In this document: piece after piece, positions 52,490 to 64,000 of the stretch | How the letters are laid out: each line of letters begins with the position of its first letter | How positions within the stretch are numbered: position 1 is the stretch's first letter | Origin: Archilochus colubris | Lineage: Eukaryota > Chordata > Aves > Apodiformes > Trochilidae | NCBI GenBank assembly: GCA_023079485.1 | Contig: CM041086.1 | Location: forward strand, 14,702,401-14,766,400 | Length of the DNA stretch: 64,000 bases | Reading direction: 5' to 3' | Made by a program: the position numbers and the translations under genes | The notes under the pieces: generated by a model | The model's input: only the letters and a program-made list of their open reading frames with translations | What the model was told of the DNA's origin: nothing | Database searches by the model: none

Positions 52490-52921
52490 TATAAAATATA
52501 AAATAAAATAAAAATATAAAATAAAAATATAAAATAAAAATATAAAATAAAAATATAAAATAAAAATATAAAATAAAAATATAAAATAAAAATATAAAAT
52601 AAAAATACAAAAATAAAAATACAAAAATATAAAATAAAAATATATAAAAAATAAAATATAAAATAAAATAAATTTTATTTTATAAAAATAAAATAAAATA
52701 TAAAATAAAATAAAATATAAAATAAAATATAAAATAAAATATAAAATAAAATATAAAATAAAATATAAAATAAAATATAAAATAAAATATAAAATAAAAT
52801 ATAAAATAAAATAAAATATAAAATAAAATAAAATATAAAATAAAATAAAATATAAAATAAAATATAAAATAAAATAAAATATAAAATAAAATATAAAATA
52901 AAATAAAATATAAAATAAAAT
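52490..52921. repeat. AT-only VNTR with 13-, 12- and 17-bp units
   Basis: About 430 bp use only A and T apart from two C substitutions near 52608 and 52622. Block 1 is seven perfect copies of TATAAAATAAAAA (13 bp) at 52515-52605. A diverged spacer with a 21-bp inverted repeat (52663-52683) follows. Block 2 (52699-52920) is made of TATAAAA plus one or two TAAAA units. The distances between successive TATA starts are 17, 12 seven times, 17, 17, 17, 12, 17 and 12. The 105-codon - strand ORF rich in FYFI is only a translation of this repeat. Confidence 0.97.
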
Positions 52922-55900
52922 GGGGAGTATATGACAGGGACTTGGTATTCACTACACAGTAACTACCACAAAAAGTAATCTGCAACACATCCATCATTGC
53001 TTTGTTCCCTAAAACATGTTGTTCTTTATCACCTCAGGACATGCTGTCACCTGCACCTGCTTTTCTTCTTAACTCTTCTTCTTTAAGTGCATAGTTCACC
53101 AAATGTCAGTACAAACTGAGACAACCTGACAAAGCCCACAGTGGCAATAAAAGCACTGAGGAGTCACCACTTGCATTAGACCTGAAAGAAAACTGTGGGA
53201 TGAGCCACTGTACACAAACTCTAGGAAAAAAGTTAAATATTCCATGCATTTGTTATTTAGAACATCTATTAACTTCACTTTGACCTTTTCGATGATAAAT
53301 AATAAATAAAGTGAAATTCTGAAGTTAACTGCTGATAATTTCTCTGATATATTTTTTAGTTAAGGACTCTCAAGGAATGAAGTGTACAAAACAAACAAAC
53401 ATGCTCAGAATTTCAGAGATGCTTCTACTGATGTCCCTCAAATTCATTCTTTGGACAAGATTACAAGATTCCAGGATGGTTTCTCCCCCTCTTACAAGCT
53501 TAGCCCAGCCCTATTCACTGTTTACCTGCTCATACCCAAAAGAGCACCTCTAAGAAAGCCAGATTCCTTCAGTAGCCCCATAACTAGCCAGAGTGCCAGC
53601 ATTCCACCTGGTGTTATCATTGCTGCAGACATCCAAATCCTTTTTGCATTAATTTAGAAATTTCATCATCATACAGATCTGTTGTGGTGATGATGCAGCC
53701 ACTAAAGAGAAGAAACTGAGTGAGCAGTGTCAGCAGGCAGTAATGTTGGCTTAAATGTAGGTAAAGGATTCAATCCTTTCCACAATGTCTCTTCATTCCC
53801 TAAGACAACAAACTGCTGCCTAAGCTGCCAATGCTGCAAACCCAGCTGGACACCAACTCATTCCAGTCTCCCAAACCAGCAGTTTCCCACCAAGAGCAAC
53901 TTCTGGAGGAAAGCTGATGATAACTACCTTGAATTCCCCTGGATTCAGAGAGGTGATGTTACTCAAGGAGGTATCAAGCAAAGATGCTGTTGTCACATTG
54001 CTACGATTTCTCTTCCCTCTCACCTTGCCCTCTCATAGTACCTGGAAAAAATGTAAATCCCTTCTTTAAGTTAATAAAGGATAAACACAATGTGTATTTC
54101 AAGGGTTCTTTGTGAGGAAAGCACAAATAAGCATTTCTTTAAATATTGTCCTAAAAGCCCCTAGAGAGAGGTCAGGGTCTTGTCAATCCAGACGAATACT
54201 AGAGGTGTCAGGATGCCATGGGTGGCTGCTGTTCCCATGCCAGGAAAGAAACAACAAAGGGATGGGATGGGAAAATGGAACAGAGCTAGGAGTCTCTCAC
54301 ATTCAGCCTGCCTTACATGTAGCTTTCTAGGAAATTCAACTAAATCTTTGGGCAACTTTCCTGGTTAACAGGGAGAAAGATTCAAGTAGAGCTGCTCTTC
54401 TAAATGGCTACAGAGGCACCCAGTGGTGAGTACTGGACCAGAACTCAACACAGCCAATACCAGCTCTCCAGGCACTTGACCTTTGCTTTCTGTTGCAATT
54501 TAAATCCCACTGAACTGCTTGGGTTTCACATCAGTGCAACCTCCAATTCCTTTGTCATTGTGCCTGAGTTATTCTCACTTATGAAAAATGCCACTCCTGG
54601 ATGATACCTTGATATTACTATACCAAAGAACAATTAATTTCATTTATTTGAGTACTAAAAGGTCAGAAGGCATTTGAAAGTCAGGTTTCTGCTATTCTTA
54701 TCTATACATGCTGAGTAGTGTCTATTGCCCCCAGCTTCTAGGGAATCTAGAGTAAAGTATTAATAAAGCCAAATTAGCTCTGTCCTATGCAAACTGGTTT
54801 TTTCTCTTTCAGTATCTTACACTAGCATTCTTTTTTTCTTGGCAGGAGAAAACAGAAGTCTGTCAGTCTTTTCTGCAGACTTAAAAATCTCATTATATTC
54901 TGCAGTGTTTTGACATTAAATCTGGCAGGTGTTTTGTAGGTAGATGCAAATAAAGGTACCAGCCACTCCATGACACTGGGGTGTGCCTCACCTTCAACAA
55001 AACACTCATGTCAGTAGCTTGATGGATATATTTTATGCTAGGAAAACCTATTTCATTTACATAGCTGTCATTTTAAGAAAGAAAATAACAAAAGACATTT
55101 GCTATAAGTAGAACATTTTTACCTTTTACTGCATCTGTTTAATGATGTTTATCTTCTCCAAGAGATTCTCACCAGTCTTACTGACAGTGATGGAAGGAAC
55201 AAACACAGCAGGAAAAGGCATCCAGCAGCATGGCTACAAAAAATAATTTCTCTCTCACTTTTAGTTGCTTACTTTTGCTTCTTCACTGCTGAATTCAGAT
55301 TGCTGTCCAGCTCGCTGGGTAGGGTGCTGAACACAACAATCCTCCTCTCCACCTTCCCTACTTCCAACCCTAAGTTGCTTTACCCAAGGAAGTACTTCTG
55401 AGCAACATTTATTGTACCAAACTAATGCACTATAATGTAATAAAAATCCCTCTCCTGTCTCTCTCCGCCTCCTGTGCAGCTCTCCAATAAGAAACCTTCA
55501 TCCTGACAAGTTTTACCAGTCCTGGAAAAGCCATCGACCTTGACATTGCCTGATTGCTCAAAATAAATATAAAAAGAAGAGCTTGTAAAGGCTACAAAGG
55601 GTGATTAATGATTTCATAAAACACATACTAAAAGCTAACAAGTTTAGCGTTTGCAGGGCTTTTTAAGCCCCATATGGTACAGACACTCGCATGGGTTTTC
55701 CTCTTTATTTGGAAAAATAGCCTCATTTTCTGTAATAGGCAAGATTCAGACTAGGTAAGATTCAGAGTTAAGACCCACATAAACTATTGTCTAATGGGTT
55801 TTTTTAATTCTAAATTACTCAGATGACTTATTTAGCTTTTGAGATGGGTTTTTTGTTTTTTGGAGGGTTTTTTCCAGTCAACATTGTGTGGGGCTCATTA

Positions 55901-56109
55901 GATACTGACCTAAATCCATCTCTCCCTTCATTTCATTGTAACATGGCAGATTTTGTGATGGTTCTAATCAGCTTCTGTAGAGCTGCCCACCTCAGTTCCA
56001 TTAGTGCAAAATGCACACTTCTACCCTCAGCATTTCTGGATCAAGCAAGGAAAACCCACAGAGATAAAGCAGATGCAGTACTTTAAAAGAAATAACATTA
56101 TGTAGCTTG
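52922..56109. other. unique noncoding sequence
   Basis: No gene is recognised. The word AAGATTCAGA is repeated at 55741-55750 and 55757-55766. A stretch at about 55600-55720 reads like a conserved element. ORFs on both strands near 53820-54370 have no motif. Confidence 0.55.
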
Positions 56110-56180
56110 TTTCTTCCTCTCTGTCTCTTTTTTCTTTTTTTTTTCCTTTCTTTCTTTTTCTTTCTTTTGTTTGTTTTCTA
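56110..56180. repeat. polypyrimidine tract (CTTT-rich)
   Basis: About 70 bp of almost pure C/T on the + strand, with TTTC units, ends in TTTTCTAG at 56181. Besides being a simple repeat it makes a strong-looking 3' splice acceptor context. Confidence 0.9.
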
Positions 56181-56181
56181 G

Positions 56182-58229
56182 CTACTGCAAAGTAAAAGAA
56201 TGAAATACACCATTAAATAAAACTGGAACTTTAAACAAACTTATTAAAATAGCAGCTCTTCAGTTTCCAGTTTATTTTCTGGGTGTCTCACCATTCAATT
56301 TTGAGCTCTAAACAGGTCTGAGGGTAATGAGAAGGCCAGAACATCCAAAGATAATTTTTTTCAATTCTATTTTAAGAGTGACCTGTATCAGAACTTCCTC
56401 GTGCAAAACACTGCAACCAGGACTGAGTGAAGCAGGGATGAGTTTCTATCCAAAGTTCATTTAAGAAAAAGAAAAAACAAACCAAAACAAATCTGACAAG
56501 TCACTATTATTGTTAAAAACAGTATTGCATGAGATGTCTTAAATAAAGCAATAAATTTTCAGAGCAAACTACACAAACAAAACCTCCACTTTTTGCCTAA
56601 AGTATAGACATAGGCATTACAAATCTAGCTACATCCCAGTCTTTCCACAAACCAAAAGGCCCTAACAAGGCAGAAATAGTTTAATGTGTTCCTAGCTGAA
56701 AAAAAAGTGCAGAGGAGATAAAGAAGTTATATCACATGAAAAGGAGCAAATATCCACCTCAGAATTCACAGTTCCTGTTACTTTAGTTAACAGTTTCTTA
56801 TAGTATAATGGTCCAGCAACCAACAAACCAGCAGTTAATTGCTAGTGATTGGTTTCTTGGGGATTATTGCCTAAATAAATCTCAAAAGTTGTGCTGTTAA
56901 GAAAGTCACTGTTTTCTCAGAGCTGGCAGTGAAGTCCAATGGTAGTCACTTTAGTTCATGTTAGTCAGCCTTACCACTAAGGTAAGGTTAATCTAATCCC
57001 TTGCATAAGTAACAACAACAAAAAAAAGTACCAAAGTCCCTGATTGCCTCCAAATGTTCATATGAAAAAATGTTACTGAATATCTTGACAGTGGTAAAAG
57101 GAAAATCTCTTTCATATTCTGCTCTATCCAGCAGAAGGATAGAGTTCTATCCAGCTGACAGCAGAAGGAACACCTGCCTGAGTGTGGACACCGTGCAGCC
57201 CTTGCCCCTCCACACTGTGAGGTTGTTTGGAAATCCTCATCTCTAAATCTGCAGAGTCATCAGACATTCCTGGGACTGAGTGTTTAGTGTTTGGCTTCCA
57301 AAAAACCAAGGAGCTTATTTAAATTAGCTAAAGCTAGATGGAAAGCTAATGGCCACTCCGGGGACCCATAATAATACAGAATTATAGCAAGGCTGAAAAT
57401 TTCCTGCATTGCATTTTGATAGCCTTATCCTAACAACATATGCTCCAGGCAGGCTAATTTCTTGATGACAAAGAACAGAACTGCAGTAAAGTGTCAAAAA
57501 GCACCAAAAAAAGTCAATTATTTGTACTTCTATGGATTTTTTTTTTTCATATGCCAACAGATAACCTGATTCCCAAGGGAATCCTAGTTCTCCAGCCAAT
57601 GGGTGCTGGCAGGATCATCACTGAGTGGGTCTGGGAGCCTTGGTCCAAGGGATACTCACCCATTGCCATGTGACAAACAGGGACATCAGGTGGGAATTCC
57701 TTGGGAAGTCAGATTACTCAGGTTTTCTGTTTAAGAAAATCTCAGCATAACTGCAGCATTTCTGCTGAGAAATCCTAAGATTTCTGGGACAGTAAATCTA
57801 ATCTATACTTTTAGACATGGAGCCATCAGTGATTTGCTGGCAGTGAGTCTGGAGCTCCTGAGGGGTCTCATTAGAGGATTCCCAATGGGACAGGGCCAGC
57901 ACAAATACCCCACTAAGCTCTCTGCTTTTCCAGGGGAGGGCTGAAGCCTCAGTCAATCTCTGCTGCCTGTTTTCTAAATGTGAACTGATTTTTAGCCCTG
58001 AAGAAACCATTGGTTTTTCAACAGGCTTTTCATAGAGTGTGCAACAGGTACCATAGCAAGAAAAATTATTGAAGTCAAATCCATAAGCTACAAAGTGAAT
58101 CAGTCACACACAGACACAGAGAAAAAAAAAAAAAAAAGGAGCAAATCTACTTTGGATCACTTGTGAATGAGGATAATCTGGAAAAACTCAGCTCTCTAAA
58201 ATGAAATTGAATAGCTCCCAACACCTGTA
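56182..58229. other. unique noncoding sequence
   Basis: An AATAAA word follows the tract-end AG by about 35 bp. Poly(A) lies at 58122-58137. No gene is recognised in this stretch. Confidence 0.55.
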
Positions 58230-58296
58230 TTTACTTTGAGTAAACTGAGGCACAGAAAGGTAGAAACCTGCAAGCAATTTCAAGCTAAGAAACCCA
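58230..58296. repeat. MIR/CORE-SINE-like remnant
   Basis: The word 'gagtaaactgaggcacagaaaggt' closely follows the MIR consensus segment 'gaggaaactgaggcacagagaggtt'. 'acctgcaagcaatttca' then sits where MIR has 'acttgcccaaggtcaca'. MIR-type copies in birds are very old, so only a short core would be expected. The rest of the element is not recognisable. Confidence 0.5.
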
Positions 58297-60480
58297 TAAA
58301 TCCCCATGCAGTTTTCTGGTGATTCCTTTCTCTAAGAGATGACAGTGAATTAATAAATATTAAAACCTGATTAAAGGCAAAATTTGAGGCCTGAGTAAAC
58401 AGTTTTTTTCAAGAATGTCTGAGGATTCCTGGGGTAAGTGTTTGGACTGGAGGGTTAAAAAAAATATTTAAAATCCAAACCAAAATACCCAAAATATAAA
58501 ACTTCCCAAAATACCAACTAGCTAATACCAACAATATTTTGCTTTAAAATTTTCTGAAACTTGAATTTTATCAGTTTCTAGTGAAATGTAATAAAACGTT
58601 CAACTTGCTACCCCCTTTTACTCTTTAAGGTAATCATTCATTTAAGTTTTAGATCAAATGTATACCTGTTTAATAGGCAGAAGGGCACTGATATAATTTT
58701 CTTCATCACATATTTTGGATATCAAGAGAAATAAATGGCATCAATACATCACTTTCCCATTCCAGGTTTCCTCCTATCTTAGCTGCTAATTGAATTGGAC
58801 TTTTTAAGTGGGAATTCTTTGAAGCACCACATTATTTTTTTTTACCTCCTTAGGTTTTATTCCTATCAGATATAATTCTCATTTTCTAAGAATTGTTTTT
58901 TTCATTACACTCATCAAAAAAAAAAAAAAAAAAAAAAGGGACTATGGATTTAGACATCCTCAATAGCTTTTTCTACTGATAAGAGTCACAGGATACCTTT
59001 AAACAATATATATGGAGCTATTTCTGCATAGAGCAATTACATCCAGGAAGAGGTTGTGCACACAGTGATCACAGAGCTCTACTATTATCAGTATTTATTT
59101 TTGTATTACAGCACTGGTGCCTAAGCTCTGGGTGTTTCAAACACTGTTTTCAGGTTTTCTTGCAGTCAGCTGAAGCTTTAGACACAGTGTTCTTGCTCAA
59201 GACACTGTTTAGACTTTAAAAACACATCTATATATTTTTATCCTTCAGAATTCACTGTCACTGGGCTGATTTACAGCAGAGACCACTAAAGCTTGCAAAA
59301 CTTTACTTCCCACTCTCTTACTTCTCCAGACACCAACTTAAATTGATCAATGAAATATGGGTCTCACAGACATCCCAGTGACTCTTCCAGGACTGACTCC
59401 TGAGCTCTGAGCTTACATCTTCATGACCCTCACTTTTAATCAACTTCAGTCCCATTGCTGTGACAACACAGAAAGCCTGGGCAGGTGTCACCTCCCAGTG
59501 CTTGTGAAGGAACACAAAGTACCAGCAAGAAAACTGCACAACAGGATCACAAAGCCCAATTACAGATTTCTCCTCCTCACTTTCCCCTCAGTCCATCTGT
59601 CATATTAAGGCAGATAAAATGAGGATACGTGAACCAGAGCTCCATCCCACCCCAACCCTCAAACATCACCAGACGTGCTCACATTCTCCCCCCCCCCAGG
59701 CTCTCAGGAGGCAATACTGTAATGAAAAAATTATAAGCAGCTCACTGCAGTTATCACACCGACAATTTGTTAGCAGTAATATTTTTCTGCCATGCAAGAA
59801 ATGGCTTCTAGAGGAAAGTTTGGAAAAGTCTTGATAAAATATGCATAAGCCAACTATGAAAATCTCGTCGGTAACTGTCAAAATAACTTTGAATACACTG
59901 AAACATAGCTGCTTGCTTTCCCACACACACAGAATTTATGGTAATAAGTTTCTGAAAGTAATACAGCAGCCTTGCTAAAACTGCAGAGCAGCTGCTTCAG
60001 ATGTTATAAAATGGCTAATTTTTACTCATTTGTGACATGGTTTCAGGGAGGGGTACCAGCTGCTGCTGTACCCAGCTGCATGCAGATGCTCAATGCACAC
60101 CTCTGAGCAGTCAGAGCAAAGTATAGATTGCTTTACTTCTCAGCACTAAGTACCGGTGTCTTTCCAAGAAATACCCTGAAGGTCATTGGCAATTAAAGCT
60201 CCCCAAGGGCTCTTTCAGTCGGGGAAGGGTGGCTGGCAGACACAAGGTCTCCAGAAGTCAGCCCCCGTATAGTATCATAGCAAGTAGTAACTGAGCTGCA
60301 GGAATTAAAGAGGATGTTGAAAGGGCTTCCTACCTGGTACAAGTTGCTACTCCCCCTCACAGCCTGGAACCCTAGGTGCTGGCTCTTCTCCTTAATTGCT
60401 GAGGCAACACGAATTTCTCTAGTAAGTAGTGGCAAGGAAGAGAGGGAAGGAAAAAAAATAAAAAAAAAAAAAAGAAAGAA
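58297..60480. other. unique noncoding sequence
   Basis: A poly(A) run of 22 lies at 58916-58937, C10 at 59688-59697 and a purine-rich tract at 60431-60487. A small inverted repeat GGGTAC...GTACCC (60051-60056 and 60068-60073) encloses CAGCTG-type E-box words. No gene is recognised. Confidence 0.55.
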
Positions 60481-60835
60481 AGAAAGGTGCTATTGGCTGC
60501 TGCCTCCTCCTTAAAAAGGTTACTTCAAATGCCTCTCTTGCTCCCTATTTATTTTCTCTCCCTCCCAGAAGAGCAGTTCAGAGGGAGAGTAAGGGAGTGT
60601 TTATCCTGGCTCAGAGGATGCACGCTTGTGTGCTGCCTGCCTGCTCCCTGCAGTATAGCTGCCACGATGTGATGTGCATACTAAAGCAGCTTGCATTAGG
60701 CAAGGCTTAGCAGAGCCAGCTTCCCAGTCCCCACCTTCTGTATCGCAGAACAAGCTCGCTCCTTCAAATCAGTGGAGCTGTAATGCCAAGCTGAGAGGGC
60801 TCTGGTTATAGGATAGACGGATTTTTACTGGGCAG
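60481..60835 (+). promoter_or_regulatory. candidate promoter with noncoding first exon
   Basis: The block has an inverted CCAAT word (ATTGG at 60492-60496), pyrimidine-rich initiator-like sequence, higher G+C than its flanks, several CpGs (for example CACGCTTG, CCACGATG, TATCGCAG), and ends at 60835 in CAG|GTAAAG, a near-consensus splice donor. This is the layout of a tissue-type 5' UTR exon with the intron continuing to the right. No long frame crosses it. I do not recognise the gene, and no downstream exon is visible in the remaining 3.1 kb. Confidence 0.35.
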
Positions 60836-63800
60836 GTAAAGGTATTTCAGGGTAAAGGTTGTGTGGATAGATCCCCTCACCCCTGAACAGGCAGAAGCAG
60901 TGACAACACAACACAGTCGTACAAACGGGCACAAGCTCCCTGGGTTTTGCTGTCATTACTGATGATACTAAAAGCAAAAACTAATGAGACATCCCCAGTT
61001 AGGAAACACTTATCTGCTGCCATCTATCAAGCAAGCAAAAGCGTAAATAAATGAATAAAGCCTGAAGAACACAGAGGCTTAAATGTCTCCAGGCTCACAG
61101 ATGAATGTGTGGTACTTATCCACTGTAGGCAGGAGTGAACAACGGCCACGTTAAGAAGGAGAATTAGCTCTAAAGTACTACATTTATCATAAATCTGAAT
61201 AAATATTAGAGAAAGGCTCAAGCCATAAAGCCCTGATTTGGATTTTGAGCACTCCACAGCTCAGATCTACCTGAATCTGGGGATTTGGCTCTGGCCTGAC
61301 CTGTCTGTATCAGCTACTCATGCACACACTGGTGGAAGAAGACAAAATGAGTAGGACTGTAGCTGGTTTTGGGAAACATCTCAGTGCTTGCCCAGGTGTA
61401 ACACTACAGTAATGAGCACTAGTATGTGAGCTGATTATACCTTCTTTTGAGTTTTGAGATCAGTGATTCAGGTCTTAGTTACAAAGCATTTTAAAAAATT
61501 GCTCATTTGACTGCAGGGGAGGAACTCAAGGCAGAGCAAAGCTTTTGGCCCCAATTTTTCCTTTATTAATAGTGTGGTATCTGAATGCTCACATGGCTTG
61601 GCAGTGCTGATTATTTATACAAATTACTGTATTATTCAGCATGTACAGAACATGCTTCTTCCTCGCATTTTAAATTTCTTTTCTTAGCTTTGCTTCTCTC
61701 CTGTGGGGTAAAATCAAGGGTCAGTCAGTGTTCCTCCCACTTCTCAACAGCTTTCTAATAATCATAAACCCATTTAATCATGACAATAGACTTTAAAACA
61801 CTAAACACCTTGCATGAGTCAGTTCCAAAACCATCACATAAGATAAGGTATGAAGGTGAAGTTCCTTTGAAGGATAGATATCCATGTATTTTGCCTTTAT
61901 TTTTAATGCAAGTAATGCCTACATGGTAAAATATCTGGCTTTCTGCTCTGATAACCCTGGGTGATATTGGCTCATGTGTCCATCTTCTCTTGTGGGAAAA
62001 GAAGTTTAAAATTGAATTCCTTTTTACCAATCTGTGCTGGCCATCAGTTGTTCATTTTCTCCAACATACTAACACCTGCTAAAAAAAAAAAAAAAGTAGC
62101 CTAGGACCTCTAGCAAAGATTCTCCAATCTGATTTAAATTCCTCTGTTGTCCAAGGAAAACTGTAGGTAAACTATTAAAATTATCCTCTTCTGTGGTCCC
62201 TGGGGTTTTTAGGTACAGCAGTGGTAAAAAGCATAAAGAAAAGCAGTGAGATAGAAAGGATTTCTATGCATTCACTGGACACTAGGAAAGATAAAAATCA
62301 GAATCCTTCTTAACAAGAACAAGGTTATACCAGGATAGAATGGGAAAAAATTGCATAACACCTGGCTAAATGTTATAATGCTTGAAAAATGCTTCTCCAT
62401 GCTTTAAAGCAGTGCCTGCAACTGTTATTTCAGAACACCAACTGGAAATTTTGCAAACACCAGATCCATTTACTGGCTGCTGCAATACAGGGTGAGCAGC
62501 ACGTTTCCCTCTGAGACATACAAATGTTGGTGTTATTTCCAATGTCCACCTAAAGCTGAACTATTCTACATCTTGATAGAATATCTGAACTCTCCCTTTG
62601 GGATGATACTACATTCTGAAGATCACACAACTGGAAAGAGCATCAGAATCCACTGGAGACCCTTTGCTACCTTCCTGCTCCCCCAGGCCTGGCTGCTCCA
62701 GTGGTTCAGAATCTTGCCTGAACTCTGATTCTATTCAAAGTAATTTTAATACCAGGTATTCTTTGGCTTATATTCAACTTTTCTTGAAATATTTTTTCTT
62801 CTCTGTGCTGTTTAAAACCTTGCCATATTTATGAAGCTATCTCAGCTTTTCATGACTGGTTTAAGAGAGCCTACTTTAATTTTTTTCTTATGAGGAAGGC
62901 TCCAAAACCTTGTCTGGTGACCCTTCTCTTCTCCAGGTTCAGTATCAGGTATTCTTTATTTGGTTTTGTTTTCAAAATTAACATAAATGACCAAGACTGT
63001 TCATGGTGTTCCAGCAGACAGCTGAAAAACTCTGTGTACAATTAGAATATCAGCATCCTTTCCTCTCCATTGGAAATAATTTGCAGTGCTTTGAAACTTG
63101 CATTTGCCTTTTTATTGTGCTATCACTCAAGCCACTGTAGTCACCTTATTATCAGCTTATAGACCTAAAGCCTTCCCACTGGATGAGTTCTCACCTTACA
63201 GAAGTTAGTGTTAGGGTTGCTCATATGCACAAATCTGCTTTTCATACCAGTAAATTCTTTTTTTCTTCTCAGAGGTCTTATGGGTCTCTATTTTATGGTG
63301 TACTGACAATGCCTCTTTATGTGGAGCAGACTTCATCAGCACATCTATCCAAGGATCATTCTTGAAAATATTTTTTAATTGGTCCCAAAACTGATTCTTG
63401 ATGAATGCCACTAGTAAACTTCTTCCAATCTATTATTTCCATATATTATGCAAATGTTCTGCAAGCCCAGAAGAAGCATTTGGATGTAGTTTAGATTCAG
63501 AAAAACTATTGCAAAATATCTCTGTTTAATAGTCTGCTCCACAGTGTGATATAGGATAATGACTAACTTTATAGCTGGGCATCCACATAATGAACTCCCC
63601 TTTCAGCAAAATACCTCGACTGGAAATTCTCATTTTAAAAATCCTGAAACTTCTTGGTAAAGCAAAACAGGAAAACCCACAGGTGAATTAGTGCCACTAC
63701 TTAAGGATTGACTAAAAGCCTAGTTAATAATTTCATATTGGAAATCTGAAAGATTTAGTTAGGTTCATACATTGGAAATTATGCAGAAGTGTCTGCACAC

Positions 63801-64000
63801 ACAGGTGGATGCATATTAATACTTCTGTATTGTTCACAATATTGAAGCCTTACAACCTCACAGGATAAAAGATGACAAACAAAAAAAATTATTATTGGAT
63901 GATTTTTTCTTTTGCTATGTATAGCTTTGATATCTATTAAAAGAGGATGTTTTTATCACACTATCAGTCATGAAGCTTGAAATCTCTGTTCCAGCTATAG
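60836..64000. other. unique noncoding sequence to window end
   Basis: No gene or transposon is recognised. A poly(A) run lies near 62081-62094. If the exon candidate ending at 60835 is real, this would be the start of its first intron. Confidence 0.5.

Noticed and set aside
52680..52997. 105-codon - strand ORF rich in Phe, Tyr and Ile
   Set aside because: It is the translation of the AT VNTR, not a gene.
1..64000. tRNA genes, CRISPR arrays, prokaryotic operons
   Set aside because: No B-box-like GGTTCRANTCC words in a tRNA context, no regularly spaced repeats with unique spacers, and the sequence is vertebrate noncoding DNA.

Overview
The window looks like AT-rich, CpG-poor intergenic or intronic DNA from a bird, probably a passerine. 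The main evidence is CR1 LINE copies that are short, 5'-truncated and end in the (ATTCTATG)n tail typical of avian CR1. Recognisable repeats are sparse, roughly 4% of the window by my count, there is one solo LTR, and CpG is depleted except for one compact island. A crocodilian or turtle also carries CR1 and cannot be excluded by eye, but I would expect denser repeats there. I cannot name the locus. I found no exon of a known protein-coding gene, no tRNA or rRNA gene, and no CRISPR array.

Layout. 1-8.5 kb: unique sequence. About 8.48-8.93 kb: a solo LTR with TATA-like and polyadenylation signals and a perfect 23-bp palindrome. 9.66-10.12 kb: a CR1 copy on the + strand. 10.2-21.8 kb: unique sequence with small A/T tracts. 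21.83-22.38 kb: a two-part CpG island with GC boxes, a TATA-like box and a YY1-like site, the best promoter candidate in the window. 22.4-25.7 kb: unique, including a stretch at 23.3-23.65 kb that reads like a conserved noncoding element. 25.98-26.27 kb: a decayed CR1 of another subfamily on the - strand. 27.87-28.47 kb: a second young-type CR1, inverted relative to the 9.66 kb copy. 28.5-50.8 kb: unique sequence with two unexpectedly long but unrecognised ORFs on the - strand (about 40.5 and 46.7 kb). 50.82-51.23 kb: an ancient CR1/L3-like LINE fragment. 52.49-52.92 kb: an AT-only VNTR built from 13-, 12- and 17-bp units. 56.11-56.18 kb: a pyrimidine tract ending in a good splice acceptor. 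About 58.23-58.30 kb: a MIR/CORE-SINE-like remnant. 60.48-60.84 kb: a promoter and 5' exon candidate ending in a CAG|GTAAAG donor.

No genes can be shown to work together here. The functional hypothesis worth testing is that this is a regulatory interval, a gene-desert flank or a large intron, with one CpG-island promoter (21.8-22.4 kb) and possibly a tissue-type promoter (60.5-60.8 kb). Most open reading frames in the window are chance ORFs or translations of repeats, and many lack an ATG. I did not find a convincing new biological system. The strongest unexplained features are the CpG-island promoter without a recognised gene, the 60.5 kb exon candidate and the structured AT VNTR.
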